The notes under the pieces are model-generated. The model searched no databases. It saw only the letters and a program-made list of their open reading frames with translations, and was not told the DNA's origin. Shown here piece after piece: positions 34,616 through 47,700 of a stretch of 64,000 nucleotides of DNA. This DNA is from Larix kaempferi (lineage: Eukaryota; Streptophyta; Pinopsida; Pinales; Pinaceae): contig BSBM01000592.1 of the NCBI GenBank assembly GCA_027924585.1, positions 3,064,501 through 3,128,500 of the forward strand, read 5' to 3'. Position 1 is the first letter of the stretch; every line of letters starts with the position of its first letter. A program made the position numbers and the translations under genes.

Positions 34616-36279
34616 CCATCATTCCTCCCATGGAAGCTCCACCACGTAGACCACATTTCATTCGATACCAACCACCAATAGTATTCAATGCACTAGTGAT
34701 ATTGAACAATGATTGGCACAAATCAAAGCATTGAGAAGAATTACGCACTAGAGCATAATTTGTTTTCTTTTCAAAATCAGGTAGCTCCTAGGCCCTTGCA
34801 CGAAGTTGAGCGACCTTTTATATGAAATCGCGCTTTCACGAAACGTGCTAAATTTTAGTAAATGGAAAGCACACATGCGTTTCTTTGAACTAGGCATGGG
34901 CAGATCCGAGCCTGCCATGTCACTTAACATGCAGGATAGGAAATAAAATCGCACGAGTGTTCTGAATTCAATAACGCATGAGCGTTATGTCTCACTATAA
35001 CTCTCAATCGTTATTGTAATACATAACCCTCATGTGTTCCTGTTAATATATTAAAACCCAAAAAACAGGCCGATTCTGCACTTTTCGTCCACTGTTCATT
35101 GACCGGATTAACCAAAAGCGCTCGAGCGTTCTCAGCTGTAAGGAGGGTGAATTCGAAGAGAAAGGAGGGTGAATTTGAAGAGAAAGGAGGATTGGAAAGG
35201 TAGGAATCCAAATATTCATCATTGCCTCGCTTCCTTAATAAAAATATAAATTTGTATATTGCCCTAAATTAAAAATCCATGTAAATGAAAATTCCAAAAC
35301 TAAAATTTTTCAAAATTGTTATTTAACATATGGCAATTCCTCCATACTATCAATCCCCTTAATGAATGTTGCATCCACCTAAGCAATAAGGGATTTGAAT
35401 TCCAACACCAAATTTTCCTCAATATTTTTTCAACATCTATTTCAAATTGGAAAAGAAAATCCATCCACCCTTTGGATAGGAGGAGGAACTATGGACTATA
35501 ACCTAGGCTTGCTTTCTAGACTTGACTCAACCAAACCCTATGTTTTTTTCCCACACATTTATTTAACCTAAAAATGTCCAACCAATTCTTGTGAAACCAA
35601 CCTAATGGCATGATGGATTTTACACCATCCCCCAAAACCCAAGGGACTAGGTTCCCCTCCTTTGTAGACACACCACTTACTTTGTTGCTAAGATGAACTA
35701 CCACATCTTTTTTTACCTCTTTAACCACCAAGACAATCAATCAATGGACCTGGGTCTTCATACCTATCAACTGATAAGAGCTTTAATTCATGGAACAAGC
35801 ATAGATCAACCCTCACATTCAAAATCTTTCCCCTTCTTAATGACGCAGAGGACTTCACCACCAAATCTTACTCATCGTACACTAGATTTTGTGCAAGGAA
35901 TGGGCCACAATCATGAAATGAATTAGATACAAAGGAGAAATTTATGAAGGTAGAGGATGACGAATAACATCTTCTCCAATACCTCGGCTCAAAAAAGGTA
36001 TACATAAAGTGCTTTTAAAGCCCCCATGTCTTGATCCTTCATTATTAATTGAATTAGGAGCTCTTCACCATCTATCATTAATTGATTTACATGTAGTTGA
36101 TCCTGACCTTCCACTTTGGTTTACATGTAGTTGTTATTATAGTATATTGAGATGATATTTATGTTTGTAATGTATTTGTTCTTGCATAATGTTTTACATT
36201 ATTCATTTTTGAGAGATGTCATTATAGCACATGTATATGGTTCTAATGATTTATTTTTTTTATATTTTTTGATTGCATT
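34616..36279. other. Unassigned DNA with AACGC-type palindromes
   Basis: Palindromic phrases occur at 34971-34988 (ATAACGCATGAGCGTTAT) and 35114-35131 (core GCGCTCGAGCGTT). A 25-bp direct repeat lies near 35140-35190. ORFs at 35516-35740 (minus) and 35693-35926 are unconvincing. Confidence 0.4.
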
Positions 36280-37266
36280 GATGACTATGGATGCACATAC
36301 ACACATCCAAAGAGAAATTCATAGTCTCATAGAAATTCGAGCCTCAATAACAATGGTTGATGATAGGCACCGTATGATTGCATTCAATTTGGATGCAATG
36401 ATAGATACCGTTAGTAGTTCAAATGGTGCACTCAAAGATATTGCGACATACACAGAGAGAAAGAGGCAAGAACATGCTAATGGACTTATTTACAAGGAAG
36501 TTACGAAGTTGAAGATAATGAAAGAACACGCTAATGGACTTATTTGCAAGGAAGTTACGAAGTTGAAGATAATGAAACAACATATCTTTGCGCTTTTTAG
36601 AGATCCACGGATAGGTGAAATCCTGAATGTAAGCAAAAGGCATATTTATATCGAGTGGTTTACATATCAACCTTCATAGATAATTGGATGGACCGATGGT
36701 ACAAGGTATTTGATGTACCTCCACATAACAACAGGGAAATGTCATTAGATTTTCATAGAAAAATGTATGCAGAATTTGTTTTGGGGAAGCATGCTAATTA
36801 TTTTGATATCTTGGAGTACCAGGGCGTTGGGATGGGGATGCCTAAACAATGTTCCCATGTGAGGCAGATAGATCCCAATTGCCCAGTAGCTCCACCTCGA
36901 AGGAAGCTACCCAGGACAGATGTACCGCTTGCACATTAGTTGGAACCACAGACACATGAGTCATTCCTAGTGTTGGCACATGTAGTTGTTTTCCATAGCA
37001 CGTATCTTCAAGGTACATACCAGGAAGGGCCATCGTTGCCACCATATATGGGTGGAGTAGAGCCACCACCTCCTGGTAGGGTAGATCGACCACCTCCTAG
37101 TGGGGTAGAGCCACCACCTTCGAGTGGTCGAGGAGCATCTAGTAGTGGCACTAGACCTGCACATCATGAGCACAGCCGAGATCCCTACCCATGCAAAGTA
37201 TGCAACCATCCTTGCTTTGGTCCTATCCATACAGATGATAGATTTACTGGGTATTTTACTACCTAA
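36280..37266 (+). pseudogene. Unknown repeat-associated protein, copy 2 (broken)
   Basis: The first part (to 36679) encodes a helical, charged region with two 18-residue repeats (HANGLI.KEVTKLKIMK), then FALFRDPRIGEI and IEWFTYQP. A frameshift near 36675 moves the reading to a frame that continues IDNWMDRWYKVFD, AEFVLGKHANYFDI and EYQGVGMGM, the domain shared with 25250-25662. After an in-frame TAG (36937-36939) the frame goes on with a Pro-rich repeat (GGVEPPPPGRVDRPPPSGVE) and a Cys motif PCKVCNHPCF, ending at 37266. Possible later exons are 37374-37495 (acidic, EFSTDDSYDSLE) and 37584-37700, each flanked by AG and/or GT signals, but phases were not reconciled. I do not recognise the family. 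Location among repeats suggests a transposable-element gene. Confidence 0.45.
36470..36577 (+). repeat. 54-bp in-frame tandem duplication
   Basis: Two copies of a 54-bp unit (36470-36523, 36524-36577) differ at two or three positions and duplicate 18 codons. Confidence 0.9.
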
Positions 37267-37669
37267 GTAAATGGTTAACAATTTAGCGTTGTTTGTAAAT
37301 TATTTTTCCTTACTATATACATATATAGATTGCTAATATTTTTAATCATTTTAAAACTTGTATTTGCTACAAGAAGAGGATGAGGGGCAAGAATTTTCCA
37401 CCGATGATTCCTACGATAGTCTAGAGGCTCATGCACCAGAACCGTTTGATGTACAATATGTTGTCATACCTTTGGGGACAACAACTCACACTGAGGTAAC
37501 TATTTCAACATGACATTATTTTAATACATGTTAGGTTGTTATCAAATCTTACTTGATTAATGATACACAGTCTAATATTTTAGGTTGTAGATACCCCTCA
37601 GAGGGAAATGATTTCATCTAGTGGTATCCCCCCTAGTGGGGAGACAAGTGCTAGCATTATGGATTTACA

Positions 37670-37850
37670 AAACGCACTAGCGTTTCTTGTTTATTTATAA
37701 CGCTCGCACGTTTCTTCAATGTTAAAAAATTCCTAGACAATTAATATGTTTGGTGCATGGCTAAATAATGTCTAGTGGCAGAAAACGCACGAGCGTTTGT
37801 TTATCAAATAACGCACGAGCGTTTCTTCATCAATAAACGGTTTAGCGTTG
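37670..37850. repeat. Cluster of AACGC(N)CGAGCGTT palindromes
   Basis: Five related inverted phrases sit in 180 bp: AAACGCACTAGCGTTTC (37670), ATAACGCTCGCACGTTTC (37697), AAAACGCACGAGCGTTT (37782), AATAACGCACGAGCGTTTC (37807) and AAACGGTTTAGCGTTG (37835). Relatives occur near 34971, 35114, 50122 and 50150. Confidence 0.8.
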
Positions 37851-37974
37851 TGGTAATCTACACAATTTGCATTTTCATCAAAACCTTATTTAATAGTTTC
37901 TTCCCAAGAAAATAAATTTCTTCTATTTCCGTAGATCCCTACTTATCTTGAAAGGTTTTGGGCTTCATGTTCTA

Positions 37975-38911
37975 TAGGTTAGGAGGTTAAATAGGGATTT
38001 GTTGTTAGGGGCTAAGGGTTCAAGGTGTTTGGGCTCAAGGTGCTTAGGGGCTAAGTTATTTAGCGCTCCATGTTTAGGGGGTTAGGGTTTTAGAGCTTAG
38101 GCATTAAGGGATTAAGTGTTTGTGGATAAAATAGGGCTACTAAAGGCGTTCGGTGTTAACTACTTAGAGATAAAGGGGTTTAGGGGTTAGGGTCTGATTT
38201 AGGGGTTAAGGGATTGGGGGGACCAATGTTAGGGGGTTAGGGTTCAAGATTTTAAGCGTTAAGGGTGAATGGTTTGGGTTCAAAGGGATTAGGGGTTAAG
38301 GGATTTATAGGGTAAGGGATGTAGGGCTCTAAGGTTAGGATGTTAGTGTTGAGTCAATTAAAGGTTAAGTGTTAAGGTGTTTAAGTATTAAAGGTTTGGG
38401 GTTTAAGGGTTTAATGGATTTTAGGAGATGAGGGATTGGTTTCTAGGGATTTATGGGTTTTGGGATTTAGGGATTATGGGTTAGGGGTTTTAGGGTTATG
38501 GGGATTAACTAGGACTTAGGAGTTAAGCGTTTAGAGGTAAAGGGATAAAGTAGTTAACATGCTTAAAGATTTAGAGGTTTAAATATTTAGAGGTTAGGTC
38601 ATCATTCTATGGCTCGTTTAAGGGATCCAGGTTTAGGGGGTTAGGGTTTTAGAGGTTATACATTCAGGTCTTAAGTGTTTGTGGATAAAATAGGGATTAG
38701 GTGTTGGGTGTTAAGTTCTTAGAGATAAAGGGATTTAGGGGTTAAGGGATTGATGGATCCAAGTTAGGGGGTTAGGGTTCAATAGGTTAAGCCTTAAGGG
38801 TGAAGGGTTTAACTATTAAGAGTTTTTAAGAATCAAGGGCTTAGGGGCTTACTCATTAAGGACATAAGGGTTAGGGTATTATTGGTTATTTAAGAGGTGA
38901 GGCCTTCAAGG
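37975..38911. repeat. Degenerate telomere-like (TTTAGGG) block, left part
   Basis: Dense TTAGGG, TTTAGGG and GGTTAAGGG variants on the plus strand. No tandem perfection is left. The block is interrupted at 38911 by the copia element and resumes at 48706. It is interstitial, not a chromosome end, as ordinary sequence follows on both sides. Confidence 0.8.
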
Positions 38912-39609
38912 TGTTGGAATATTTTAAGTCTTCCTACCATTTATTTATTTATATGCGATACATTAATTAATCATTTAGTGGTTAATTCCATGTAATAAAT
39001 TAGGAAATTGCCATTGTGTGGACCACAAGGAAACATGGGAGGATAAGAATACTTCCAAGGTGTGATCTACAAGTCATCTAGGCCACTTGGGTGCTTTCCT
39101 AACTGATTTTAGACCAGAATTAGAAGGAAGGGTGCATTTATGAGTTTTAGAGCTTTTTTACTGCTTTTTCCCTATTGGGGAAAAGCTAGTCTACCTAGGA
39201 AATTGTTTTTTACACCAAAAAATTTTCTTAATGTTTTTTCCACCCAAAATTCATATTTGGATTTTTTTATTATCTATATTTCACCTTCAACTCACTAATT
39301 TAGCAATTCGTGAGCTTTGGGGCTAATTTGGAAAGTCAACTTGCCACCTAGGGGGGATGGGCATATTTAGCAAATCTGATTAAGTGGATATTCTTTTGGC
39401 ATATTTATTCATTCAATTTTCTATTGTAAAGTTATTTAATGAAATCCTATTACATTCATATGTTGTCTGATGTAATTTTATTCATGAGAAGTTAATACAA
39501 AAATCTACTCTTGTGCATAATTTTTGTGTCTTTGAATAGTTGTGCGAGATTTTTCTTATGAGAGAGTGTAATTTCTTGATCAGTTATTGGATGTGATCTG
39601 ATTTTTACA
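38912..39609 (+). repeat. Copia 5' LTR
   Basis: Begins TGTTGGAATA and ends TTTTTACA, immediately before the primer binding site. 698 bp. Confidence 0.95.
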
Positions 39610-39621
39610 TGGTATCAGAGC
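39610..39621 (+). other. Copia primer binding site (initiator tRNA-Met)
   Basis: TGGTATCAGAGC, the standard plant complement to the 3' end of initiator tRNA-Met, abuts the 5' LTR. Confidence 0.95.
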
Positions 39622-39783
39622 CATCAAGCTATTCCTTTCATCTATTGATTTTCTTGCAGGATCCAACAGTCTCAGGAAGGGCGCATTGATCAATTCACCG
39701 AGTGAATTCTATTATCTGCAGGGCACATTTTGGAATCCAGAAGTGTTATAAAACCAGTCCATAAGTTTATATCAGTTGCATCA

Positions 39784-40727
39784 ATGGATCATACACAACA
39801 GATCATCCTCAATCCTTTCAATTACTTTTATTGGAAAGCACAGATGGAGATTCTACTGAGGAGCAAAGGGCTCTATAGGGTGACCATGGCAATAGAAGCT
39901 GAGCCAACCTCAACAGTGGAGAAATATATATGGCATAATCGAAGGGATGAAGCCTATGAGATGTTATGTCTCACTACATCCAGAGAACTATTATTTCATC
40001 TTGATGGCCTCACTTCACCCAATGAAGTATGGCTGAAACTTCAAGAACTGTTTGGTAAAACCGATGAATTGAGAGGCCACCAATTGGATAATGAGCTAGT
40101 CTCTTTGAGTCTGCAAAATTTTGATAATATACAAGACTTCTTCTCCAAATTCAAGTCTCTTGTATTGCAGCTGAAGCAATGTGGATTAGACAAGAAATAT
40201 GAACAATTAGGTTTGGCCATTCTCTCCATGCTTGGCCCCAACTATTCAATTTTTGTTTCCACCTTCCATTCCACCTAGAAAGCAATTAAAAATTGGAAGA
40301 GCCTGTCACTTTTAGAATTCATGGAGTCATTAACACAAGAACAAGACAAGATGGTCTTAATGGGAGCCATTAAAAATCCATCCAAAGACCACTGTCTAAA
40401 TGTTGGAGACTCAAAGAATTCGAAAGGCAAGAAGAAAGGAAACTTCAAGAAGCCCACCGATGAGCGGAAAGACAAGCAGAACTTTAATGGAGAGCCATCA
40501 AACTTCAAGAAGAATCCGAACAAAAAAAATGAGAGGACAAAGTGCAATTATTGCAGCAAGGGATTTCATCCTGAAATCTCTTGCATGAAGAAGACCATCG
40601 ACCAATTAACTCAACTATTGGAGAAAGCCAATATCCCTCTCCCAGAGAGCACAAGGAGGAAGGATGGAGGATCAAATTCTGATGACAAAGAGAGAGTTCA
40701 TGCTTTGATGGCCAGCACTTACCAATC
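39784..40727 (+). pseudogene. gag: Copia gag (interrupted)
   Basis: Gag packages element RNA into virus-like particles. The first ATG in frame is 39784 (MDHTQQIILNPFNYFYWKAQ), the usual short lead into a UBN2-type copia gag, with a WLKLQELFG segment typical of the family. A TAG at 40276-40278 replaces an expected Trp. The frame continues past it to a CCHC knuckle, CNYCSKGFHPEISC, at ~40540-40582. It runs on to 40727, where the chromovirus is inserted, and resumes at 44743 in the protease region. Confidence 0.9.
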
Positions 40728-41102
40728 TGTGAAGCACCTGCAATAATTAATTAATAAGAATACGTGAAATAGCAGAAATGACAGAACTCAGAATCACTTT
40801 TATATTGATCACAGGCCAGTTCGAGGGGGCAACCTCCTATGAGAAAGCTCAATACAAATAACTTCACGGTGCCTTCATAGGTCTCAACACACACTTATAT
40901 ACTAAGTCTAGGCACCAATACTATGGGTCAAAACCATGGGCCACTACAAACTATGGACCATCAATACTACGGGCGACTTACAAAGCATATGCACCAACAA
41001 CAATAACACAAACTATTGATCAACAAATACTACGGGACGACTTACAAAGCATATGCGTCCAAAAACAATATACTAACAAAGTAAAGACATGGGTTCCTAA
41101 CA
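40728..41102 (-). repeat. Chromovirus LTR (3' LTR in element sense)
   Basis: In plus-strand orientation starts TGTGAAGCACC and ends CCTAACA, matching 44368-44742. Confidence 0.95.
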
Positions 41103-41120
41103 TCCCCTCCCCCTTAAAAA
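41103..41120 (-). other. Chromovirus polypurine tract
   Basis: The plus strand reads TCCCCTCCCCCTTAAAAAAA next to the LTR, i.e. an AAGGGGGAGGGGA tract on the element strand, the primer for second-strand synthesis. Confidence 0.85.
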
Positions 41121-41131
41121 AAGCTTTGTCC

Positions 41132-43710
41132 TCAAAGCTTTAGATGTGGAAATTGTTGTTGAATCTGAAGGAGTGGTTCCCATGTAGCATCCTTTGGTTG
41201 CATGTCGTGCCACTGAATTAAGACCTCTGTGATAGAGCAAGAGCAAAGCTGACGAGTGCGCCGATTAAGGATGGCCTCCGGATCCAAAAGGATGGATCCT
41301 TCATTATCCAGTTCGGGTAAAATCGTTTGTCCACTGATGTTGGTGCCAAGAAATTTCTTCAGACAAGAGACATGAAAGACTGGATGAATGCGGGAAGAAG
41401 GAGGAAGTTCCAATTTATAAGCAACGGACCCAATCTTCTGAAGAATCTGATATGGCCCAAAGAACTTTGGAGCAAGCTTATGACACCCTTTGAGTTTCAG
41501 GGAGGATTGCTTGTACGACTGGAGACGAAGAAAAACCATATCGCCTACTTGAAAAGTGCGCTCAGAACGGTGCTGATCAGCTTGTTTCTTCATGTGGTTT
41601 CTTTCCATGTGAAGATTGTCCCGCAAAATGCGAAGAATCTGATCGCGGTTTTGAAGGACCGTGTCAACTTCCTGAACTGGTGAATTGTTGGGGGTGTATG
41701 GAAGAAGAACTGGAGGTGCCTAACCATAGACTGCTTCATATGGGGTCATTTTAGAGGCAATGTGGTAAGAGGTATTGTACCACCATTCAGCGAGAGGGAG
41801 CCACTTTGCCCACTGATGTTGTTATTCAGAGGTGAAGCAATGAAGATACCTTTCCAAGCATTTATTGATAATTTCAGTTTGACCATCTGTTTGTGGGTGA
41901 TACCCTGAACTCATCTTCAGTTTGGTGCCAGTGTGGTGAAATAGTTCTGTCCAAAAATGACTGGTGAAAGTCGCATCATGATCCAAGACAATGGAAGAAG
42001 GGATTCCATGAAGACGAAAGATCTGGTCCAGGAAAATTTGAGCGACTGAGGAGGCTGTATAGGGATGGCTGAGAGCACAAAAATGACTATATTTGGAGAG
42101 GAAATCAACCACAACGAGAATCACTGTCTTCCCGCCAGATTTAGGGAGCCCTTCAATGAAATCCATAGAAATATCTGTCCAAATCCGTGTAGGTATGGGC
42201 ATGGATTCGAGCAATCCTAGAAGGAGTGTTGTTTCATCCTTATTGCGCTGGCAAGTATCACATTTGGCCGCCATCTGTTGAATTGTATGTTTCATGCCCT
42301 GCCAAAATAAGTTATGCCGTGCCCGTTCATACGTTTTGCGGAACCCAAAGTGCCCTGCCGATGGAGAAGCATGGAGTTCATAGAAGACATCCTGTTGAAG
42401 ATCTGTGCTCTGGGGAAGCACCAGATGACCCTTGTATCACAGAGAAGCACCATCCCAAGAGTAATGTGGTACAACAGAAGGGTTGTTGTCAAGCATTGGA
42501 TGATTTGAGATAAGGAAGAGTCATTGACATAACCCTGTTGAACATATTGCAACCAATTTGGAACATGCATAGAAATAGCTGAAAGAGAACCTTAGGCATC
42601 AAATGTGCGAGAAAGAGCATCTACCACAATATTGTCTTTACCCTTCTTGTAAGTGATCTTATAGTCATAACCCATGAGTTTGCTAACCCATTTCTGTTGT
42701 GCTAGGGAGGAGACACGCTGTTCCAAGAAATATTTCAGACTCTGGTGATCAGTTTTGATGCAGAAATGATTCCCTAATAGGTATGGTAGCCACTTCTGTA
42801 TTGCATGCAAAATAGCCATCATTTCCTTCTAATAGGTAGAGGCATCTAAATTCTTACCTGAAAGGGCTTTGCTGGTGAACGCAATGGGGTTTTCATCTTG
42901 ACGAAGAACAGCACCAAGTCCATTGCCGCAAGCATCACTCTCAATAGTGAAGGGATTGGAAAAATCGGGCATAACTAGAACAGGTGTAGTACACATAGCT
43001 TGTTTTAGTTTGTCAAATGCACATTGAGCAGCATGTGTCCATGTAAACGCATCCTTTTTCAATAGAGCAGTTAATGGAGATACAATATTCCCATAGTCCT
43101 TGACAAACTTGCGGTAGTAGCCAGTCAACCCCAAAAAACCATGAAGGCTCTTGAGTGTCTGAGGATGCGGCCAATTGTTCATGGCATTGATTTTGGCAGG
43201 ATCCATGCGAACCCCTTGTGCTGAGATAATGTGCTCGAGATACTCAACTTCCTTCTGTCCAAAAACACATTTAGACTGCTTGGAGTGGAGATGATGGTCA
43301 GAGAAAAGTTGCATGACAAGATCCAGATGCTGGAGATGTTCATCCCATGTTTTATTGTAGATGAGGATATCATCAAAGAATACCAGAATGAATTTCCGCA
43401 AGTAGGGTCGAAATATTTTATTCATTAAGGCCTAGAATGTGGAAGGAGCATTAGTGAGGCCAAAGGGCATGACCAAAAACTCATAATGTGTGCGGAAAGT
43501 TGTTTTAGGGATATCATCCTCATGAACCCGAATTTGATGATACCCAGAACAAAGATCCAACTTGGAGAAAAAGTGAGCCCCATGAAGCTCATCAAGAAGA
43601 TCATCAACAACAGGAATTGGAAGCTTATCCTTGATGGTGAGGTGATTAAGTGCTCGAAATTCAATGAAATATGAAGAATGGGATGACAGGGGTTCCCTGA
43701 AAATTTCAAG
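41132..43710 (-). pseudogene. pol: Chromovirus pol: RT, RNase H, integrase, chromodomain
   Basis: On the minus strand the order is RT starting mid-domain ([44 protein letters not shown]), then FFDDILIY in place of the usual YxDD tyrosine, RNase H (TIESDACGNGLGAVLRQDE, TDHQSLKYF), and integrase with HHCC finger (HASPSAGHFG, CDTCQRNK), D-D-E region (DISMDFIEGLP, VLDHDATF, GQTEIINK), a GPYQILQKIGSVAYKLELP strand and a C-terminal chromodomain (LIQWHDMQPKDATWEP). Stops interrupt at ~43426, 42830, 42590 and 41820, so the polyprotein is not translatable. RT residues before the first conserved block, protease and gag are missing. Chromodomain integrases target heterochromatin in this lineage. Confidence 0.93.
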
Positions 43711-44353
43711 GGAAATAGAGTGAAAACAAGGGAGATATGGAGAAAATTTTCAGACTGGAGTGGCTACGGCTCGGAAGGGATCTGGAACAAATAAATATGC
43801 AATAGATAAATTAGCAACGGCCCAGAAGCGAGCGGAAATAGAGGGGTCTGAAATGACGCCGAATGGCTTGAAAACGGCTGGATCTGGAACGGCTTTCAGA
43901 ATGGATCTGAATGGCTGGATCTGAAACGGTGCAACAGTGATCGACAACAGTTCAGCTGAAAATAGATATGGACCCCATATATGTGCGGCTTCCTGACAAT
44001 TCAAGGGTTTCACTCGGCCACCAATGCTGTCTGACGGCTTGCATATTGGGGAAGTACCCCTCACTCCACAGCTCAGGTAAAACTGATAACCGCTTTGCCA
44101 CAAATGACAGCTCTTGGTTTACCTCACGGGTGGGAACTAGTCAATCAGGTAGGGGTCGTTGCCCTTTTCGCTGGCAGGTCCTTTCAATGGGACAGCTACT
44201 TCAGGGTTCCTGTGGTACTCCTCACAATGAGTTTTAGGGCTTATGCCCAATTACTTCCCACAGTTAAGTGGATAGGGATTATTCCCAAATCCAAACCTGC
44301 AACAGATGCGAAAAAAATTTGGCAGAAATTTCACCTAGCGAGCCCAAGAAAGT

Positions 44354-44365
44354 GCTCTGATACCA
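44354..44365 (-). other. Chromovirus primer binding site
   Basis: Minus strand reads TGGTATCAGAGC, two bases after the LTR end, complementary to initiator tRNA-Met. Confidence 0.93.
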
Positions 44366-44367
44366 GA

Positions 44368-44742
44368 TGTGAAGCACCTGCAACAATTAATTAATAAGAA
44401 TATGCGAAATAGCAGAAATGACAGAACTCAGAATCACTTTTATATTGATCAAAGGCCACTTCGAGGGGGCAACCTCCTATGAGCAAGCTCAATACAAATA
44501 ACTTCATGGTGCCTTCATAGGTCTCAACACACACTTATATACTAATTCTAGGTGCCAATACTATGGGTCAAAACCATGGGCCACTACAAACTATGGATCA
44601 ACAATATTATGGGTGACTTACAAAGCATATGCGCCAACAACAATAACACAAACTATTGATCAACAAATACTATGGGACGACTTACAAAGCATATGCATCC
44701 AACAACAATATACTAACAAAGTAAATACATGGGTTCCTAACA
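44368..44742 (-). repeat. Chromovirus LTR (5' LTR in element sense)
   Basis: 375 bp; pairs with 40728-41102. Differences are mostly transitions, as expected after methylation-driven decay. Confidence 0.95.
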
Positions 44743-44747
44743 CAATC

Positions 44748-47700
44748 TTCATGATTCATCATTGATTCTGGTGCTTCAATACACATGGTGTCTGCAAGTA
44801 AGTATTTTACTTCACTTGACTCTTCCAGTGGTCCGAACATTGTATTGGGAGACAATTTTGAAACTTCTAGCAAAGGAAAAGGTAGCATAGATCTCAAGTT
44901 TGGGTCATTTAATAATGTTTTATATGTCCCTGGACTTGTTGCAAACCTACTATTAGTGTATCAGATGACCCATATAGGGCTTCCCAAGAGAGTAACCTTT
45001 ACCCCCAATGATGTTGAGATAGCAGAAATTTCAACAAGAAAAATTATTGCATTTGGTACTGCTGATCATTGTTCTAGAATTTACAAGTTTTCTCATTTTG
45101 TGCCAAACTCCTCACCTTTTGCTCTATTAACCCATTCCAATGAGTCCAACAAGCTATGACATGAAATATTTGGCCACCTTAATTACAAATACCTTTTCCA
45201 ACTTCATGAGCAAGAGATGGTTATAGGGCTACCCAATATCAAATTTTCCAAAGGTGTCTGTCAATCCTGCATCCTAGGAAAACATCATGAGCATAAGTAT
45301 GGGAGATCTACCACTGAGAGAACCACTGCACCATTGGAACTTATACACTCTGATATATCAGGTCCATTTCCTCATGAGTCATTGAATTCAACAAAATATA
45401 TTCTCACATTTATAGATGATTTCAGTAGGTATTGTTGGATTTATTTCATCAAGCTTAAATCAGAAATTTTTGGGTTATTCAAAGCCTCAGTTGAGAATCA
45501 ATCTGGTACGCATATAAAAGTGTTAATATCTAATAATGGTGGTGAGTATGAGAAATCATAGTTTCAGCAATTTTGTGCTTCATCGGGCATACAAATGCAA
45601 CATACAGTTCCATATACACCTCAGCAAAATGGGGTTGCTGAGAGGAAAAATAGATCTTTTAAGGAGATGGCCACATGCATGCTTGAGGCAAAAGCTTTGT
45701 GTCCTAAGCTATGGGCTGAGGAAATAAATTGTGCCACTTATATTCAAAATAGATTTCCACACAAATTTCTCAAAGGTATCACTCCCTTCGAGGCTTGGAC
45801 AGGTCACAAACCTGACATCTCTCATTTCAAGATTTTTGGCTCAAAGGCTTGGGCTAGGATTCCGATTGAGAAGGGGAGGTCTATGCAGTCCCAAAGCCAA
45901 CCATGTTTGTTTGTTGGATATTCAGAGGAATCCAAAGGTTATAAGCTGCTGAACATGACCACTCATAAAGCACTCATCGAAAGAAGTGTTCAGTTTGAGG
46001 AAGAGCCCTCTCAGAGCGCAAAAATTGGAGATTCATCTTCACCACCGACTGAAGAAGAAGTAAGTGATGTTCGTGATATTTTTTATTCTGATATTTTTGA
46101 TGATGAGGATAAATTTATTGCAGATTCTAACTCACCTACAAGGCCTAAGTGGGCTGCAAAAACTTTGCAAGCAGCAGGTGAACTAGCAGGCACCCCTCGG
46201 GACCAAAGAGGGACTAGATCACAGTTTGAGACTGCTCTCAATGTGAATGATCCTTATCTTTCCGAGAAGTGCTATATGATGATATATTCTGACCCAAAAA
46301 CATATGAGGATGCATCGCATGATCCTAGATGGCATATTTCTATGGATGAGGAGTTTTAGTCATTGCAGAAGAATGAAACTTGGGAGCTAGTTAAGCTCCC
46401 CGCAGGCAGAAAGTTGGTAAGATTCAAATGGATTTATAAGACTAAACGTGCAGCGGATGGTACAGCCATTACGTACAAAGCAAGGTTGGTAGCAAAGGGG
46501 TATTCGCAGGTCCAAGGACTTGATTATAATGAAACATTTGCACTGGTAGCTCAGAAAGACTCCATTAGACTAATTTTGGCAGTGACAGCTTCCAAGCGGT
46601 GGGAAGTACATCACATGGATGTGAAAAGTGCTTTCCTCCATGGGGAGCTTGAAGAAGAAATATATATGCAGCAGTCACAGGGGTACACATCAGATCCAAA
46701 CCTTGTTTGCAGGTTGAAAAAATCTTTGTATGGACTCAAGCAAGCCCCCAGGGCTTGGTATGCAAAGATGGACAGTTTTATGTTGTCACAATCCTATGTT
46801 CGGTGTAAATCTGACCCAAATGTCTATATGAAGTTTGTTTATGGTTTTATTATGTTAATAGTGTTGTATGTTGATGATTTGCTGATCATAGGTGATATCA
46901 CTGAACAAATAGCATCACTAAAGACCGCAATGCACCAAGCATTCTCCATGAGTGACTTGGGAATTCTTAAGCAATTTTTGGGGCTTGAGATTTCTCAAAC
47001 AAAAGAAGGAACCAAGGTATGTCTATCAAAGTATGCTTCTGATCTATTAAAGAAGTTTAAGATGGCTGATTGCAAGCCTTCTAAGATTCCATTCCTTTCT
47101 GGAGTTAGAATGGAAGAAGCAGAATCTGCACCGCTTTTTGACAGTACTCTATATAGACAGTTGATTGGTAGCTTGCTGTACTTGACACACACTCAACGAG
47201 ATTTTGCATATGTTGTGACTGTGGAATCTAGATATATGGAGCAGCCACATGAGTTACATTGGAGGGATGCAAAAAGAATCCTTCATTATGTGCAGGGCAC
47301 AAAGAGTGATGGGATTCACTATGTGGCAGATTCAAGCTTAGATCTCTTGGGTTTCACAGATTCAGATTGGGTTGGTGATAGCCTTGACAGGAAATCCACA
47401 TCAGGATTTGTATTCATGCTTGGAGGTGGCCATGTTTGCTGGTCTAGCAAGAAATAGAATTCCATAGAACTATCTTCAGCGGAGGCAGAGTACAGAGGAG
47501 CAGTGAATGCTGCTACACAGTGTGTTTGGTTGCATGGGATTTTGTCTAAGTTTGAGATTTCTTTCAGTACTCATACTGTCATTTATTGTGACAAACAGAG
47601 TGCCATTAGAGTTTCATGTGATCCAATACAGAGGCAGAGGACCAAGCACATAGATATTCATATGCACTACATCAGAGGCCTAGTGCATGATCAGATCATA

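Larger units (their letters stand above)
40728..44742 (-). mobile_element. Ty3/gypsy chromovirus nested in the copia element
   Basis: Flanked by the target duplication CAATC (40723-40727 and 44743-44747). LTRs are 375 bp each (40728-41102, 44368-44742) and differ at about 20 sites (~5%). On the minus strand, the primer site TGGTATCAGAGC (44365-44354) follows the upstream LTR, and a G-rich polypurine tract precedes the downstream one. Pol is present, but gag and protease cannot be found in the ~650 bp between the primer site and RT. At 4.0 kb it is a small, internally deleted copy. Small size, chromodomain and RT phrases suggest the Reina lineage. Confidence 0.95.

Noticed and set aside
37975-38911. 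True chromosome end
   Set aside because: Repeats are degenerate and followed on both sides by ordinary sequence, so the block is interstitial.
39610-39621. tRNA gene or fragment
   Set aside because: It is only the 12-base complement to the initiator tRNA-Met end, in the expected place for a primer site.
43750-44103. Minus-strand ORF of 117 codons as chromovirus gag
   Set aside because: No gag motif or zinc knuckle; it lies in the leader between primer site and RT.
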